The translations under genes and the position numbers were made by a program. From assembly GCA_040385645.1 (NCBI GenBank), contig JAZKGZ010000006.1, positions 124,001-188,000 of the forward strand: a stretch of 64,000 nt of DNA. The letters are read 5' to 3'. Below are positions 27,126 through 35,095 of the stretch, in pieces; positions within the stretch are counted from its first letter, which is position 1, and each line of letters begins with the position of its first letter. The DNA is from JANXSS01 sp040385645. GTDB taxonomy: Bacteria; Pseudomonadota; Gammaproteobacteria; Burkholderiales; Burkholderiaceae_D. The notes beneath the pieces are model-generated. The model was given only the letters and a program-made list of their open reading frames with translations. It searched no databases and was not told where the DNA came from.

Positions 27126-27758
27126 GTGATCTCAATATTCAATAATTTCTCCCCACGGCTTGCCATGCTTGCCCTGACTGTGTCGGTTTTGGCTCTCTCC
27201 GGTTGTGCCACCAAACCATTGCCTCCGATCGCCATGGACACACAGACGTTGGCACACGATTACCTGATCGGCCCTGGTGATAACGTCAACATTACCGTAT
27301 GGCGCAACCCCGAAGTTTCGCAAACCGTTCCTGTGCGCCCAGATGGCAAAATCACGACGCCGTTAGTAGAAGATTTGCCTGCTAGTGGTAAAACCGCCAC
27401 ACAGCTGGCGCGCGACATCGAAAAAGTATTGAGCAAATATATTCAGCAACCTGTCGTTACTGTCATCGTTACGGGCTTCGTCGGACCATATGCCGAGCAG
27501 ATTCGCGTTATCGGTCAAGCTGCAAAACCACAGGCATTGCCGTATCGGCAAGATATGTCGCTGATGGATGTCATGATTGCCGTTGGCGGCATTACCGACT
27601 TCGCATCAGGCAATAAGGCCAGTATCGTACGGGTTGTTAATGGCAAGCAACAGCGTTATGCCGTTCGTTTGGACGACCTGATCCGCCAGGGCGATATTTC
27701 AGCGAATACGCCGATGCGTCCGGGCGACGTGTTGATCATCCCGGAAAGCTTTTTTTAA
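27126..27758 (+). CDS. XrtA-associated polysaccharide export lipoprotein (Wza-like)
   Basis: This 210-residue protein starts with GTG and carries a lipoprotein signal ending in LSGC (Cys27). The poly_export domain follows with DYLIGPGDNVNITVWRNPEVS (given here as its first part near residues 40-60) and VRPDGKITTPLVEDLPASG, then an SLBB-like domain with IRVIGQAAKPQALPYRQ and MSLMDVMIAVGG. It matches the short exosortase A export group (TIGR03027 type). It should sit at the outer membrane and form the exit channel with the chain-length and kinase proteins. It lacks the C-terminal helix of full-length Wza, so another protein, perhaps the beta-barrel at 22.5-24.1 kb, may make the pore. It is the first gene of the rightward export/regulatory operon. 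Confidence 0.93.
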   Translation: MISIFNNFSPRLAMLALTVSVLALSGCATKPLPPIAMDTQTLAHDYLIGPGDNVNITVWRNPEVSQTVPVRPDGKITTPLVEDLPASGKTATQLARDIEKVLSKYIQQPVVTVIVTGFVGPYAEQIRVIGQAAKPQALPYRQDMSLMDVMIAVGGITDFASGNKASIVRVVNGKQQRYAVRLDDLIRQGDISANTPMRPGDVLIIPESFF

Positions 27759-27788
27759 TAGTGTATGTAAATAGTAGATGTATAACCT

Positions 27789-27811
27789 GGGCGGCCATTA
27801 ATTGTCCGCCC
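27789..27811 (+). terminator. GC-rich hairpin after the export lipoprotein gene
   Basis: GGGCGG (27789-27794) and CCGCCC (27806-27811) pair across an 11-base AT-rich loop, extendable by one wobble and one C-G pair. It starts 30 bases after the stop of the export gene. No T-tract follows, so it may be an attenuator, an mRNA 3' stabiliser or a weak terminator separating export from the sugar-transferase gene. Confidence 0.45.
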
Positions 27812-28014
27812 GGCGTCGGGAAAAGTCTGCGTGATTCCTCAACGATTACTCGGCCTAATACCTCATCATTGATCACGTGCGTTGCTACTGCAGTACACAA
27901 TGTGTCCCATCACGCACAGCCCGATGAACCGTTGCGCGTATAGTTGCATGAGTGCAATGAAACGTAGCGAATAGTCTCGCGTGGCGGCCTGCCGTAACAA
28001 GCTTTGGAGTCAAT

Positions 28015-29409
28015 GTGTTAAGGATTTTCAATCACTCGGTATCGAAAGTGGTGTCGGGATTATTGTTGGTCGAGCTGTTGATCTTGCTGGCATCCGCCTA
28101 TATGGGCGCAGCTTTGCGGTTCCTCGATGGTAATTATCCGTTTTCGTCTCAGCACACCAATTTTTTCCTGACGGCGGTTGCCTATGCTGCAGCGATGCTG
28201 TTTAGCATGAGCGCACTCGGCATGTACAAGCTTAATTTTCGCGAGGGTTTTCGCGATACATTCTTGCGGCTGATGCCTGCCTGTGCGCTGTCGTTCGCAA
28301 TCATGACGCTGGTGTTTTATATGCTGCCGGAGATTCACCTCGGGCGCGGTGCACTCGGTATGGTGGTGCTGGTCGCTGCGACCGGCATCTTATTAGGCAG
28401 AATCCTATTTTTTAAATCTTCCGAATCGAAACTGCTCGAGTCGCGCATCATCTTTCTCGGTGCCGGAGCGCTCGCTCGTGAGTGCAGCGATCTCGCATTG
28501 CACAATACGCAATATCACAAATATCGCATCATCGGATTCGTACCGATGTTCGGCGAAGTAGCGCACGTACCCGGCTCGGCAATTTTGCCGGCGACCCAGT
28601 CCTTGGTATCGCTGGCAAAAAAATTTAATGCGAGCGAAATTATCGTCTCGGTTCAAAACAGACGTGGCGGCTCATTTCCTATACAAGAGCTATTGGAGTG
28701 CAAACTTAATGGCATCAAGGTTGTGGATGCGGCATCGTTTTTTGAACGCGAGGCGAATCAGATCCGCATCGATTCTCTGCAACCCAGCTGGCTGGTGTTC
28801 GGCGGCGGGTTCGACCAAAGTTTTTTGCGCACGCTTGGCAAACGTATATTCGATCTGGTCACCAGTCTGATGATCTTTGCCGTGTCGCTTCCGGCAATGA
28901 TCGTCGCCGGATTACTGATTTTCATCGAAGACGGCGCGCCGATCTTTTACCAGCAAGAGCGCGTGGGTAAAAATGGCAAGACGTTCATGGTGCTGAAATT
29001 TCGCAGCATGCGTAACAATGCCGAGAAAGCGGGGAAGCCGCAATGGGCATCGTCGGACGATCCACGTACCACCCGTGTTGGCCGCATCATTCGCAAGCTG
29101 CGCATCGATGAATTGCCACAGATTCTGAACGTCGTCAAAGGCGATATGAGTTTTGTCGGGCCCCGTCCTGAGCGCCCTTTTTTCGTTAAACAACTATGCC
29201 AGGATGTGCCGTTTTATAACGCACGACATAGCATCAAGCCCGGCATTACGGGGCTGGCACAGGTGCGGTACCAATACGGTGCCTCGGTAGAAGATTCAAT
29301 CCAGAAGCTGCAATACGACCTGTACTACGTAAAAAACAATAGCCTGTTTCTCGACATTCTGATTTTGATCGATACGCTACAGGTAGTAATTTTCGGAAAA
29401 GGTCAGTAA
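28015..29409 (+). CDS. XrtA-associated initiating sugar transferase (undecaprenyl-phosphate glycosyl-1-phosphate transferase)
   Basis: This 464-residue protein has N-terminal membrane helices, a CoA-binding-like middle (FLGAGALARECSDLAL) and a C-terminal bacterial sugar transferase domain at about 275-464. The latter contains KRIFDLVTS, FYQQERVGKNGKTF, VLKFRSM, LRIDELPQILNVVKGDMS (as separate short motifs) and GPRPERPFF. It transfers a sugar-1-phosphate to undecaprenyl phosphate, starting repeat-unit synthesis; the group is TIGR03013-like. The start is GTG at 28015 with a TTGGAG site before it; the ATG two bases upstream hits a stop at once. The 255-bp gap from the export gene contains the hairpin at 27.8 kb and a GTAACAA word at 27994-28000. 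Confidence 0.93.
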   Translation: MLRIFNHSVSKVVSGLLLVELLILLASAYMGAALRFLDGNYPFSSQHTNFFLTAVAYAAAMLFSMSALGMYKLNFREGFRDTFLRLMPACALSFAIMTLVFYMLPEIHLGRGALGMVVLVAATGILLGRILFFKSSESKLLESRIIFLGAGALARECSDLALHNTQYHKYRIIGFVPMFGEVAHVPGSAILPATQSLVSLAKKFNASEIIVSVQNRRGGSFPIQELLECKLNGIKVVDAASFFEREANQIRIDSLQPSWLVFGGGFDQSFLRTLGKRIFDLVTSLMIFAVSLPAMIVAGLLIFIEDGAPIFYQQERVGKNGKTFMVLKFRSMRNNAEKAGKPQWASSDDPRTTRVGRIIRKLRIDELPQILNVVKGDMSFVGPRPERPFFVKQLCQDVPFYNARHSIKPGITGLAQVRYQYGASVEDSIQKLQYDLYYVKNNSLFLDILILIDTLQVVIFGKGQ

Positions 29410-29432
29410 CGCATGCGTCGCTCTCTGCGCTC

Positions 29433-31586
29433 ATGCAGCCTGCGACGATCACGCCCGTGCCTATGCTGACGGGTATCGCGTTTGCCAGCTACGCGGCTAC
29501 AGTCGTAATGTTTGTTGTGTTGACGGTGCTGTTGCTCACGCGGTGGCGCGGCAACGTGCACAGCAACCTGATGACGGCAGCTAGCTTAGCCACCGTCGCC
29601 TGGGCTGGTGCGATTGCCTGGCACATGCTGACACGCTCGCCGGTCGGCCTGGTGGTGGATATGCTGGAGCTCGTACGTAACGGTGCGTGGATGCTCCTGT
29701 TGATTCGCTTTGTCGGGCCGTACAAAAGTCCTGAAAACAGCACGCTGGTCAACCTGAAGCCTGCAGTCGTTCTGGTTGCATTGATCTATCTGTTGTTGCT
29801 GGCCGCAACTGTCTACACCTATGTCGTTCAAAGCGCGCCATCGGGTGCGATCAGCCTGTTCAGCAGCATCGTCGGGCGAGTGACGTTGGCCGTCATCGGC
29901 ATGCTGACCGTCGAGCAGCTTTATCGAAATACATCGAGTCGGGATCGTTGGAGTATCAAGTTCGCCTGCATGGGTATCGGCGGGTTATTCGCTTACGACT
30001 TCTATCTCTATAGCGACGCGATGATGTTTCGTGCGATTAATCCCGAAATTTGGACGGCCCGCGGTGCCGTCAATGCACTGACCATGCCGCTCATCGCATT
30101 GTCGGCAGCGCGCAATCCGAAGTGGTCGTTGGGGCTTTCGGTGTCGCGCCGCGTGGTGTTTCATTCGGTTGCATTATTCGGTTCGGCGATCTATCTGCTG
30201 GCGATGTCGGCGGCCGGTTACTATCTGCGTTATTTCGGCGGCAGCTGGGGTTCGGTGATGCAGGGTGCGTTCCTGTTCGGTGCAATTGCGCTGCTGGTAA
30301 CGGTTCTGTTCTCCGGCGCTTTCCGCGCATGGTTGAAAGTTTTCGTCAGCAAACATTTTTATAGTTATGGTTACGATTACCGGGAAGAGTGGATGCGTTT
30401 TACCCGCACGCTTTCCGGTACTGGGCCGGGGCTCGGCGAGCGGACGATCCAGGCGATCGCCGAACTGGTTCAAAGCCCGGGTGCCGGGCTTTATGTCAGC
30501 CGGGAATCGGGTTTCTGTGAATTGATTTCCCAATGGAACATGCCGGGCGCGGCGCAGGCCGAGCCGTTCGCTTCGTCGTTTAGCCAATTTTTGAAAAACA
30601 AGCAATGGGTCATCGATATCGCCGAATACCGTGAGCTTCCCGAGCGCTACGACAACTTGACATTACCGACCTGGCTGGAGGCGATCGACGATGCGTCGCT
30701 GATCGTGCCGCTCATATTGCACGGTGACCTTGCCGGCTTCGTGGTGCTGGCACGGCCGCGTAGTCGTATCGTGTTGAATTGGGAAGTCACCGATCTGCTC
30801 AAGATCGCGGGTAGTCAGGCTGCGAGTTATTTGGCGCAGCAGGAATCGGCCACGGCGCTGATGGTGGCGCGCCAGTTCGAGTCGCTTAACAGGATGTCGA
30901 CATTCATCGTGCACGATTTGAAGAACCTGGTATCCCAATTGTCGCTGTTGTTGTCGAATGCTGAAAAACACAAGGATAATCCCGAATTTCAGCAGGATAT
31001 GCTGGAGACCATCGATCTGTCGGTGCAAAAAATGAAGCTGCTGTTACAAAAGCTCAGCCGTGCGACTTCTAGCGAAACACCGTCGCAACTTCGGCTGGAC
31101 AAATTGCTGGAACGGGCTGTCGCTGAAAAATCCATGATGGGCCGCAAACCGCATCTGGATATTGTCGATGCTGGGCTGAGCGTCGTGGCCAACGCTGCGC
31201 GTCTGGAGCGGGTGATCGGCCACATTATTCAAAACGCGCTGGAGGCGACACCGCGCGACGGCACGGTTACGGTTCGGCTGGTCGCCCACGATTCCCAAGC
31301 GGTGATCGAATGTAGCGATACCGGTTCCGGCATGAGCCAAGCATTCATCCGCGACCGTCTATTCAAGCCGTTCGAATCGACAAAATCTGCCGGCATGGGT
31401 ATCGGCGTGTTCGAGAGCAGGGAATACATACAGGAACTCGATGGGCACATCGAGGTGAGCAGCGAGCCGGGTAGGGGCACGACGTTTCGCATATTCTTGC
31501 CGCTGTTGATCGAGCATTATGAAAATAATCAAGGTACACAACCATCCGCTTCGGCGGCAAGCCCATCGGCTGGAGAATCGTCTTGA
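29433..31586 (+). CDS. prsK: PrsK, PEP-CTERM system sensor histidine kinase
   Basis: This 717-residue kinase has about nine N-terminal membrane helices (to about residue 300), a GAF-like sensor region (about 330-465) and a kinase core. The phosphoacceptor is His494 in FIVHDLKNLVSQLSLLL, typical of the PrsK group (TIGR02916 type). The ATPase domain has GHIIQNALEATP, CSDTGSGM and GMGIGVFESREYI. The signal it senses is unknown; with so many helices it probably reads a membrane or envelope cue. The next gene, encoding its sigma-54 response regulator, overlaps its stop by 4 bp. An alternative ATG at 29463 would shorten the N-terminus by ten residues. Confidence 0.93.
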   Translation: MQPATITPVPMLTGIAFASYAATVVMFVVLTVLLLTRWRGNVHSNLMTAASLATVAWAGAIAWHMLTRSPVGLVVDMLELVRNGAWMLLLIRFVGPYKSPENSTLVNLKPAVVLVALIYLLLLAATVYTYVVQSAPSGAISLFSSIVGRVTLAVIGMLTVEQLYRNTSSRDRWSIKFACMGIGGLFAYDFYLYSDAMMFRAINPEIWTARGAVNALTMPLIALSAARNPKWSLGLSVSRRVVFHSVALFGSAIYLLAMSAAGYYLRYFGGSWGSVMQGAFLFGAIALLVTVLFSGAFRAWLKVFVSKHFYSYGYDYREEWMRFTRTLSGTGPGLGERTIQAIAELVQSPGAGLYVSRESGFCELISQWNMPGAAQAEPFASSFSQFLKNKQWVIDIAEYRELPERYDNLTLPTWLEAIDDASLIVPLILHGDLAGFVVLARPRSRIVLNWEVTDLLKIAGSQAASYLAQQESATALMVARQFESLNRMSTFIVHDLKNLVSQLSLLLSNAEKHKDNPEFQQDMLETIDLSVQKMKLLLQKLSRATSSETPSQLRLDKLLERAVAEKSMMGRKPHLDIVDAGLSVVANAARLERVIGHIIQNALEATPRDGTVTVRLVAHDSQAVIECSDTGSGMSQAFIRDRLFKPFESTKSAGMGIGVFESREYIQELDGHIEVSSEPGRGTTFRIFLPLLIEHYENNQGTQPSASAASPSAGESS

Positions 31587-32935
31587 ATGCTGAAAAACAG
31601 AAATTGCTGATCATCGAGGACGACCCCGGTTTGCAAAAGCAGTTGCGCTGGAATTTCGATGCTTACGAAGTACTCGTGGCCGGCGACCGCGAAACGGCGC
31701 TCGCGCATATACGGCGGCACGAGCCGGCAGTCGTCACTATGGATCTCGGCTTGCCGCCAGATCCGGATGGCGCCACCGAAGGCTTGGCGACCTTGCAGCA
31801 AGTACTGGCTCTGGCACCGGACACGAAACTGATCGTACTAACCGGTAATCAGGATCACGACAATGCTGTCAAAGCCATCGGTATGGGCGCCTATGATTTT
31901 CATCAAAAGCCGTTCGATCACGAAGTACTGGCGCTTGTGGTACAGCGCGCTTTTTACCTGCACGCGCTGCAGCTGAAGAATCGCCAACTGATGCAAAGCC
32001 AGGCCGACTCGCCAGTGGCCGGGCTGATCAGCCGAGACCCCGGAATGCTCAAGGTATGTCGCAATATCGAAAAGGTTGCACCGACATCGGCCACAGTAAT
32101 GTTGCTGGGCGAGAGCGGTACCGGCAAGGAAGTGTTGGCTCGAGCGTTGCACGAATCGAGCCGGCGGCGGGACAAACGCTTTATCGCCATCAATTGCGCC
32201 GCCATTCCTGAAAATTTGCTGGAAAGCGAATTATTCGGCTACGAAAAAGGTGCATTCACGGGCGCTGCAAAACAGACGCTGGGCAAGATCGAGCTGGCAA
32301 ACGGCGGCACGTTTTTTCTCGACGAGGTCGGCGATTTGCCGATGCCGCTGCAGGCAAAATTGCTGCGATTTTTGCAGGAACGCGTCATCGAGCGCGTCGG
32401 CGGACGTCAGGAAATTGCTGTGGATGTGCGAATCGTTTGCGCGACCCACCAGAACCTCAAGGAGTTGGCGGTTGCAGGGCGATTCCGGGAAGATCTATAT
32501 TACCGACTCAGTGAGATCGTGGTGACGATTCCGCCGTTGCGCGAGCGCGTCGGCGATGCCGCGCTGCTGGCGCATCATTTTAAAAACAAGTTCAGTGCCA
32601 AAGAAGGCCGGGCGTCGTTGAATTTCAGCCCGGAAGCGCTGGCACAGATCGAGGCGCATCCGTGGTCTGGCAATGTGCGCGAAATGGAAAACTGTATCAA
32701 GCGCGCCGTTATCATGACGGATGGTCCGCAAATTACCGTCGAGGATCTGGGTCTGGGCATCATTCATGTCGTCGAAGAACCTTTGAACCTGCGCCAGGTG
32801 CGCGACGAGGCCGAGCGACTGGCGCTGGTGAAGGCACTGGCACGTTCGGATGGCAACATTGCCAGGGCGTCCGAACTTTTAGGCATCAGCCGCCCGACCC
32901 TCTACGACTTGATGGCACGGCACAATGTACGCTGA
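31583..32935 (+). CDS. prsR: PrsR, PEP-CTERM system sigma-54 response regulator
   Basis: This 450-residue protein has a receiver domain with Asp54 (in VVTMDLGLP), an AAA+ sigma-54 activator domain with Walker A GESGTGKE at 176-183 and the sigma-54 contact loop GAFTGA at 223-228, then a Fis-type helix-turn-helix NIARASELLGISRPTLYDLM near the C-terminus. It belongs to the PrsR group (TIGR02915 type). The start is TTG at 31583, overlapping the PrsK stop as TTGA, with a GGAGA site just before. With PrsK it should activate sigma-54 promoters of PEP-CTERM genes, and a matching promoter is visible before the substrate gene at 35.1 kb. The trypsin-like protease gene overlaps its end by 11 bp. Confidence 0.94.
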   Translation: MNAEKQKLLIIEDDPGLQKQLRWNFDAYEVLVAGDRETALAHIRRHEPAVVTMDLGLPPDPDGATEGLATLQQVLALAPDTKLIVLTGNQDHDNAVKAIGMGAYDFHQKPFDHEVLALVVQRAFYLHALQLKNRQLMQSQADSPVAGLISRDPGMLKVCRNIEKVAPTSATVMLLGESGTGKEVLARALHESSRRRDKRFIAINCAAIPENLLESELFGYEKGAFTGAAKQTLGKIELANGGTFFLDEVGDLPMPLQAKLLRFLQERVIERVGGRQEIAVDVRIVCATHQNLKELAVAGRFREDLYYRLSEIVVTIPPLRERVGDAALLAHHFKNKFSAKEGRASLNFSPEALAQIEAHPWSGNVREMENCIKRAVIMTDGPQITVEDLGLGIIHVVEEPLNLRQVRDEAERLALVKALARSDGNIARASELLGISRPTLYDLMARHNVR

Positions 32936-33722
32936 AACGATAGCGAGGCTGTTTCGCCAAGTCGGCGGCTGTATTTCGATTCTGGTGATTTTGGCAACCG
33001 GTACCAGCAGCCGTGCCGCGGATTTCGTGCAAACCATCGCAGCGGTCAAGCCGGCCGTGGTCGGCATCGCAACCATGCAAAAGCTGCGTAGCCCCTCGGT
33101 TCTTTTCTATGGCACCGGGTTTGCCATCAACGACGGCTTGACGATCGTTACCAATGCCCATGTCGTGTCGCCCTTGGTGGCAGACCTTGAGAAATCCGGC
33201 GAACTCGGTATTCTTGCCGGTAACGGACAGACCGCCGGTTTCAGACCTGCAGTAATCGTCGCGATCGATAAGGAGCACGATCTGGCGTTGTTGCGAATCA
33301 GTGGGGAACCCTTGAGAACGCTCGCACTAGGCGATTCGACAGATGTAAGGGAAGGGCAAGAGATGGCTTTCACCGGCTTTCCTCTAGGCATGGTACTGGG
33401 TTTTCATCACGCAACGCATCGGGCGATGATCTCCGCTATCACGCCGATACTGCAGCCTGCACCGAACTCCCGCAGGCTGGATGCGAAAGCGATTACGCAA
33501 ATTCAGAAATCGGCTTACGGGGTCTTTCAACTCGACGGTACAGCGTATCCGGGCAACAGTGGCAGCCCGCTATACGATCCGGTCAGCGGCATCGTGTACG
33601 GGGTGATCAATATGGTATTTATCAAAGGCATGAAGGAATCCGCAATCTCGCAGCCTAGCGGCATCACCTATGCCATTCAAAGCAATCATATTCGTGCGCT
33701 GCTTAAGAATCAGAAGGATTAG
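32925..33722 (+). CDS. Trypsin-like serine protease (S1C/HtrA-like, no PDZ domain)
   Basis: This 265-residue protein has a signal-peptide-like N-terminus (cleavage near SSRAADF, about residue 29) and a chymotrypsin-fold protease with His79 (TNAHVV), Asp119 (EHDLALLRI) and Ser212 (GNSGSP). The PDZ domains of DegP/DegS are absent; the frame stops about 35 residues after the catalytic region. It should act in the periplasm. Its 11-bp overlap with prsR indicates cotranscription with the two-component pair, so it may process or quality-control exported PEP-CTERM proteins or tune the sensor. That role is inferred from position only. Confidence 0.88.
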   Translation: MYAETIARLFRQVGGCISILVILATGTSSRAADFVQTIAAVKPAVVGIATMQKLRSPSVLFYGTGFAINDGLTIVTNAHVVSPLVADLEKSGELGILAGNGQTAGFRPAVIVAIDKEHDLALLRISGEPLRTLALGDSTDVREGQEMAFTGFPLGMVLGFHHATHRAMISAITPILQPAPNSRRLDAKAITQIQKSAYGVFQLDGTAYPGNSGSPLYDPVSGIVYGVINMVFIKGMKESAISQPSGITYAIQSNHIRALLKNQKD

Positions 33723-33724
33723 CC

Positions 33725-33740
33725 TGGCCCGACGGCTGCT
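33725..33740 (+). promoter_or_regulatory. Sigma-54-like promoter element before the lytic transglycosylase gene
   Basis: TGGCCCGACGGCTGCT has GG at 33726-33727 and GC at 33738-33739 with exactly ten bases between, and matches the TGGCACG-N4-TTGCW consensus at all but two fixed positions. It starts 2 bp after the protease stop. It may drive the transglycosylase gene under PrsR. An alternative vegetative promoter, TTGATT at 33804-33809 with TG-T-AATAAT at 33826-33834, lies closer to the gene. Confidence 0.4.
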
Positions 33741-33907
33741 TTTGGCATTCGTGGATTTGTTCATTGTTCAAAAATCGCCATTGGTGGTCAACACACTCAA
33801 AAGTTGATTTTTAGAAACTATAAAATGTAATAATCTACCGTATTCATTGACAAAACGACATGTAAAAGGTGAGTATCGGCGCACGATCAATATCAGGATG
33901 CGTGCCC

Positions 33908-34813
33908 ATGTGGTATTCCATGAAGCTTTTAGGTCGATGCACCATGTTTGCACTCGCTACGACGGGTGTCGCCAAAGCGGATGTGACAACCGATGCTGCC
34001 ACGCAGGCGCTGCTGGCCTCAGCCGTACAATTCGAACATGCCGAAGGCGTACCGCGGGATTATCAAAAAGCTGCGGCGATGTATTGTGAAGCGGCAAAAC
34101 GAGGTAGCGCGAATGCTCAGTTTTCGTTGGGTTGGATGTACGCCAATGGCCGCGGCGTTGTAAAGAGCGATGCCATCGCTAGTCATTTGTTCTCGATGGC
34201 GTCAAAACAAGGGCATGTGGCCGCCACAAGCATGATGCAATTCGCACCGGTTTCCAAAGCCGGCGATATACCGAAATGCCTGACGCCGGAGCCGGCGAAA
34301 CTGATGGCAGTCGTCGTTCCGGATAGTAGTTTTCCCGCTCCGGCGGTCTACAACAACCGTGACAGCCGCGCAATTTTCCAAATGGTCGAAAAAATTGCCA
34401 AAAAGCACGATGTCGACCCGCAGCTGGTGATGGCCGTTATTGCGGTGGAATCGGGCTTTAACGTCAATGCTCGCTCGCCGAAAAATGCCCAGGGCTTGAT
34501 GCAATTAATTCCTGAAACAGCACAGCGTTTCAACGTCAAAAACACATTGGATGCTGAAGAAAACATCAGGGGCGGTATTGCCTACTTAAAGTGGCTGCTG
34601 GCGTTTTTCAAGGGAAATGTCGAAATGGTGGCGGCAGCTTACAACTCGGGTGAAAGGACGGTAGAAAGATACCGCGGTATCCCGCCTTATCCCGAAACAC
34701 AGAACTATGTTCGTAAGATTGCACGTCTATATCAAAAAACTGACCATCCTTACCAATCCGGCTTGGTTAAAGCATCGCCGTTTCTGGCAAACCGCAAGCC
34801 TGCGGTGCAATAG
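33908..34813 (+). CDS. Lytic transglycosylase (SLT) with N-terminal Sel1-type repeats
   Basis: With the ATG at 33908 the protein has 301 residues. It opens with a signal peptide (LLGRCTMFALATTGVAKA), then a Sel1/TPR-like region (PRDYQKAAAMYCEAAKRG, NAQFSLGWMYANGRGV), then a family 1 lytic transglycosylase domain. The catalytic Glu lies in VIAVESGFN, followed by NAQGLMQLIPETA and MVAAAYNSGE. It cleaves peptidoglycan glycan strands in the periplasm, which can open space for envelope-spanning complexes. I chose 33908 because CAGGA lies 9 bases before it; a GTG at 33869 would add 13 residues before the signal peptide. Between the regulators and the PEP-CTERM gene, it could serve assembly of the export machine. 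Confidence 0.9.
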   Translation: MWYSMKLLGRCTMFALATTGVAKADVTTDAATQALLASAVQFEHAEGVPRDYQKAAAMYCEAAKRGSANAQFSLGWMYANGRGVVKSDAIASHLFSMASKQGHVAATSMMQFAPVSKAGDIPKCLTPEPAKLMAVVVPDSSFPAPAVYNNRDSRAIFQMVEKIAKKHDVDPQLVMAVIAVESGFNVNARSPKNAQGLMQLIPETAQRFNVKNTLDAEENIRGGIAYLKWLLAFFKGNVEMVAAAYNSGERTVERYRGIPPYPETQNYVRKIARLYQKTDHPYQSGLVKASPFLANRKPAVQ

Positions 34814-35027
34814 CTGCCTGTCTGCATTGAACCTGTAGTCAATCTGTTGGATTTTGTTGCTGCTATATAATTTGATACAGACGAAGCAAAACCGCTAAAT
34901 GTAACAAAAAGTTATTATCTATTTAGCTACAAACTGACTGTCGGTATTTTTTACATCAGACAACAAAATACAATTTGAAACACTAAAATATCTATATAAA
35001 ACAATAGGTTAAAAAATTTCTAAAGGG
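34814..35027. other. AT-rich upstream region of the PEP-CTERM gene
   Basis: About 210 bp of unusually AT-rich DNA without a gene lies between the transglycosylase stop and the sigma-54 promoter. It is the expected place for PrsR enhancer binding. AAATGTAACAA (34897-34907) recurs before the UDP-glucose dehydrogenase gene. The GTC at 34940-34942 and the GAC about 15 bases later form a poor symmetry, so I do not call a specific PrsR site. Confidence 0.45.
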
Positions 35028-35043
35028 TGGCATAGTAAATGCT
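35028..35043 (+). promoter_or_regulatory. Sigma-54 promoter of the PEP-CTERM gene
   Basis: TGGCATAGTAAATGCT carries GG at 35029-35030 and GC at 35041-35042 with the diagnostic ten-base gap, and retains TGGCA and TGCT of the -24/-12 consensus. Transcription would begin near 35054, leaving a leader of about 42 bases that contains the AGGAG ribosome binding site at 35086-35090. This fits control by PrsR, a sigma-54 activator encoded 2 kb upstream. Confidence 0.75.
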
Positions 35044-35095
35044 TAATTGGATGTATCCCAATCGGGTACTTTTTCTAATTTAATCAGGAGTTACT

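Noticed and set aside
34940..34962. GTC...GAC symmetry as a PrsR binding site
   Set aside because: The arms are only three or four bases and imperfect; not distinguishable from chance.
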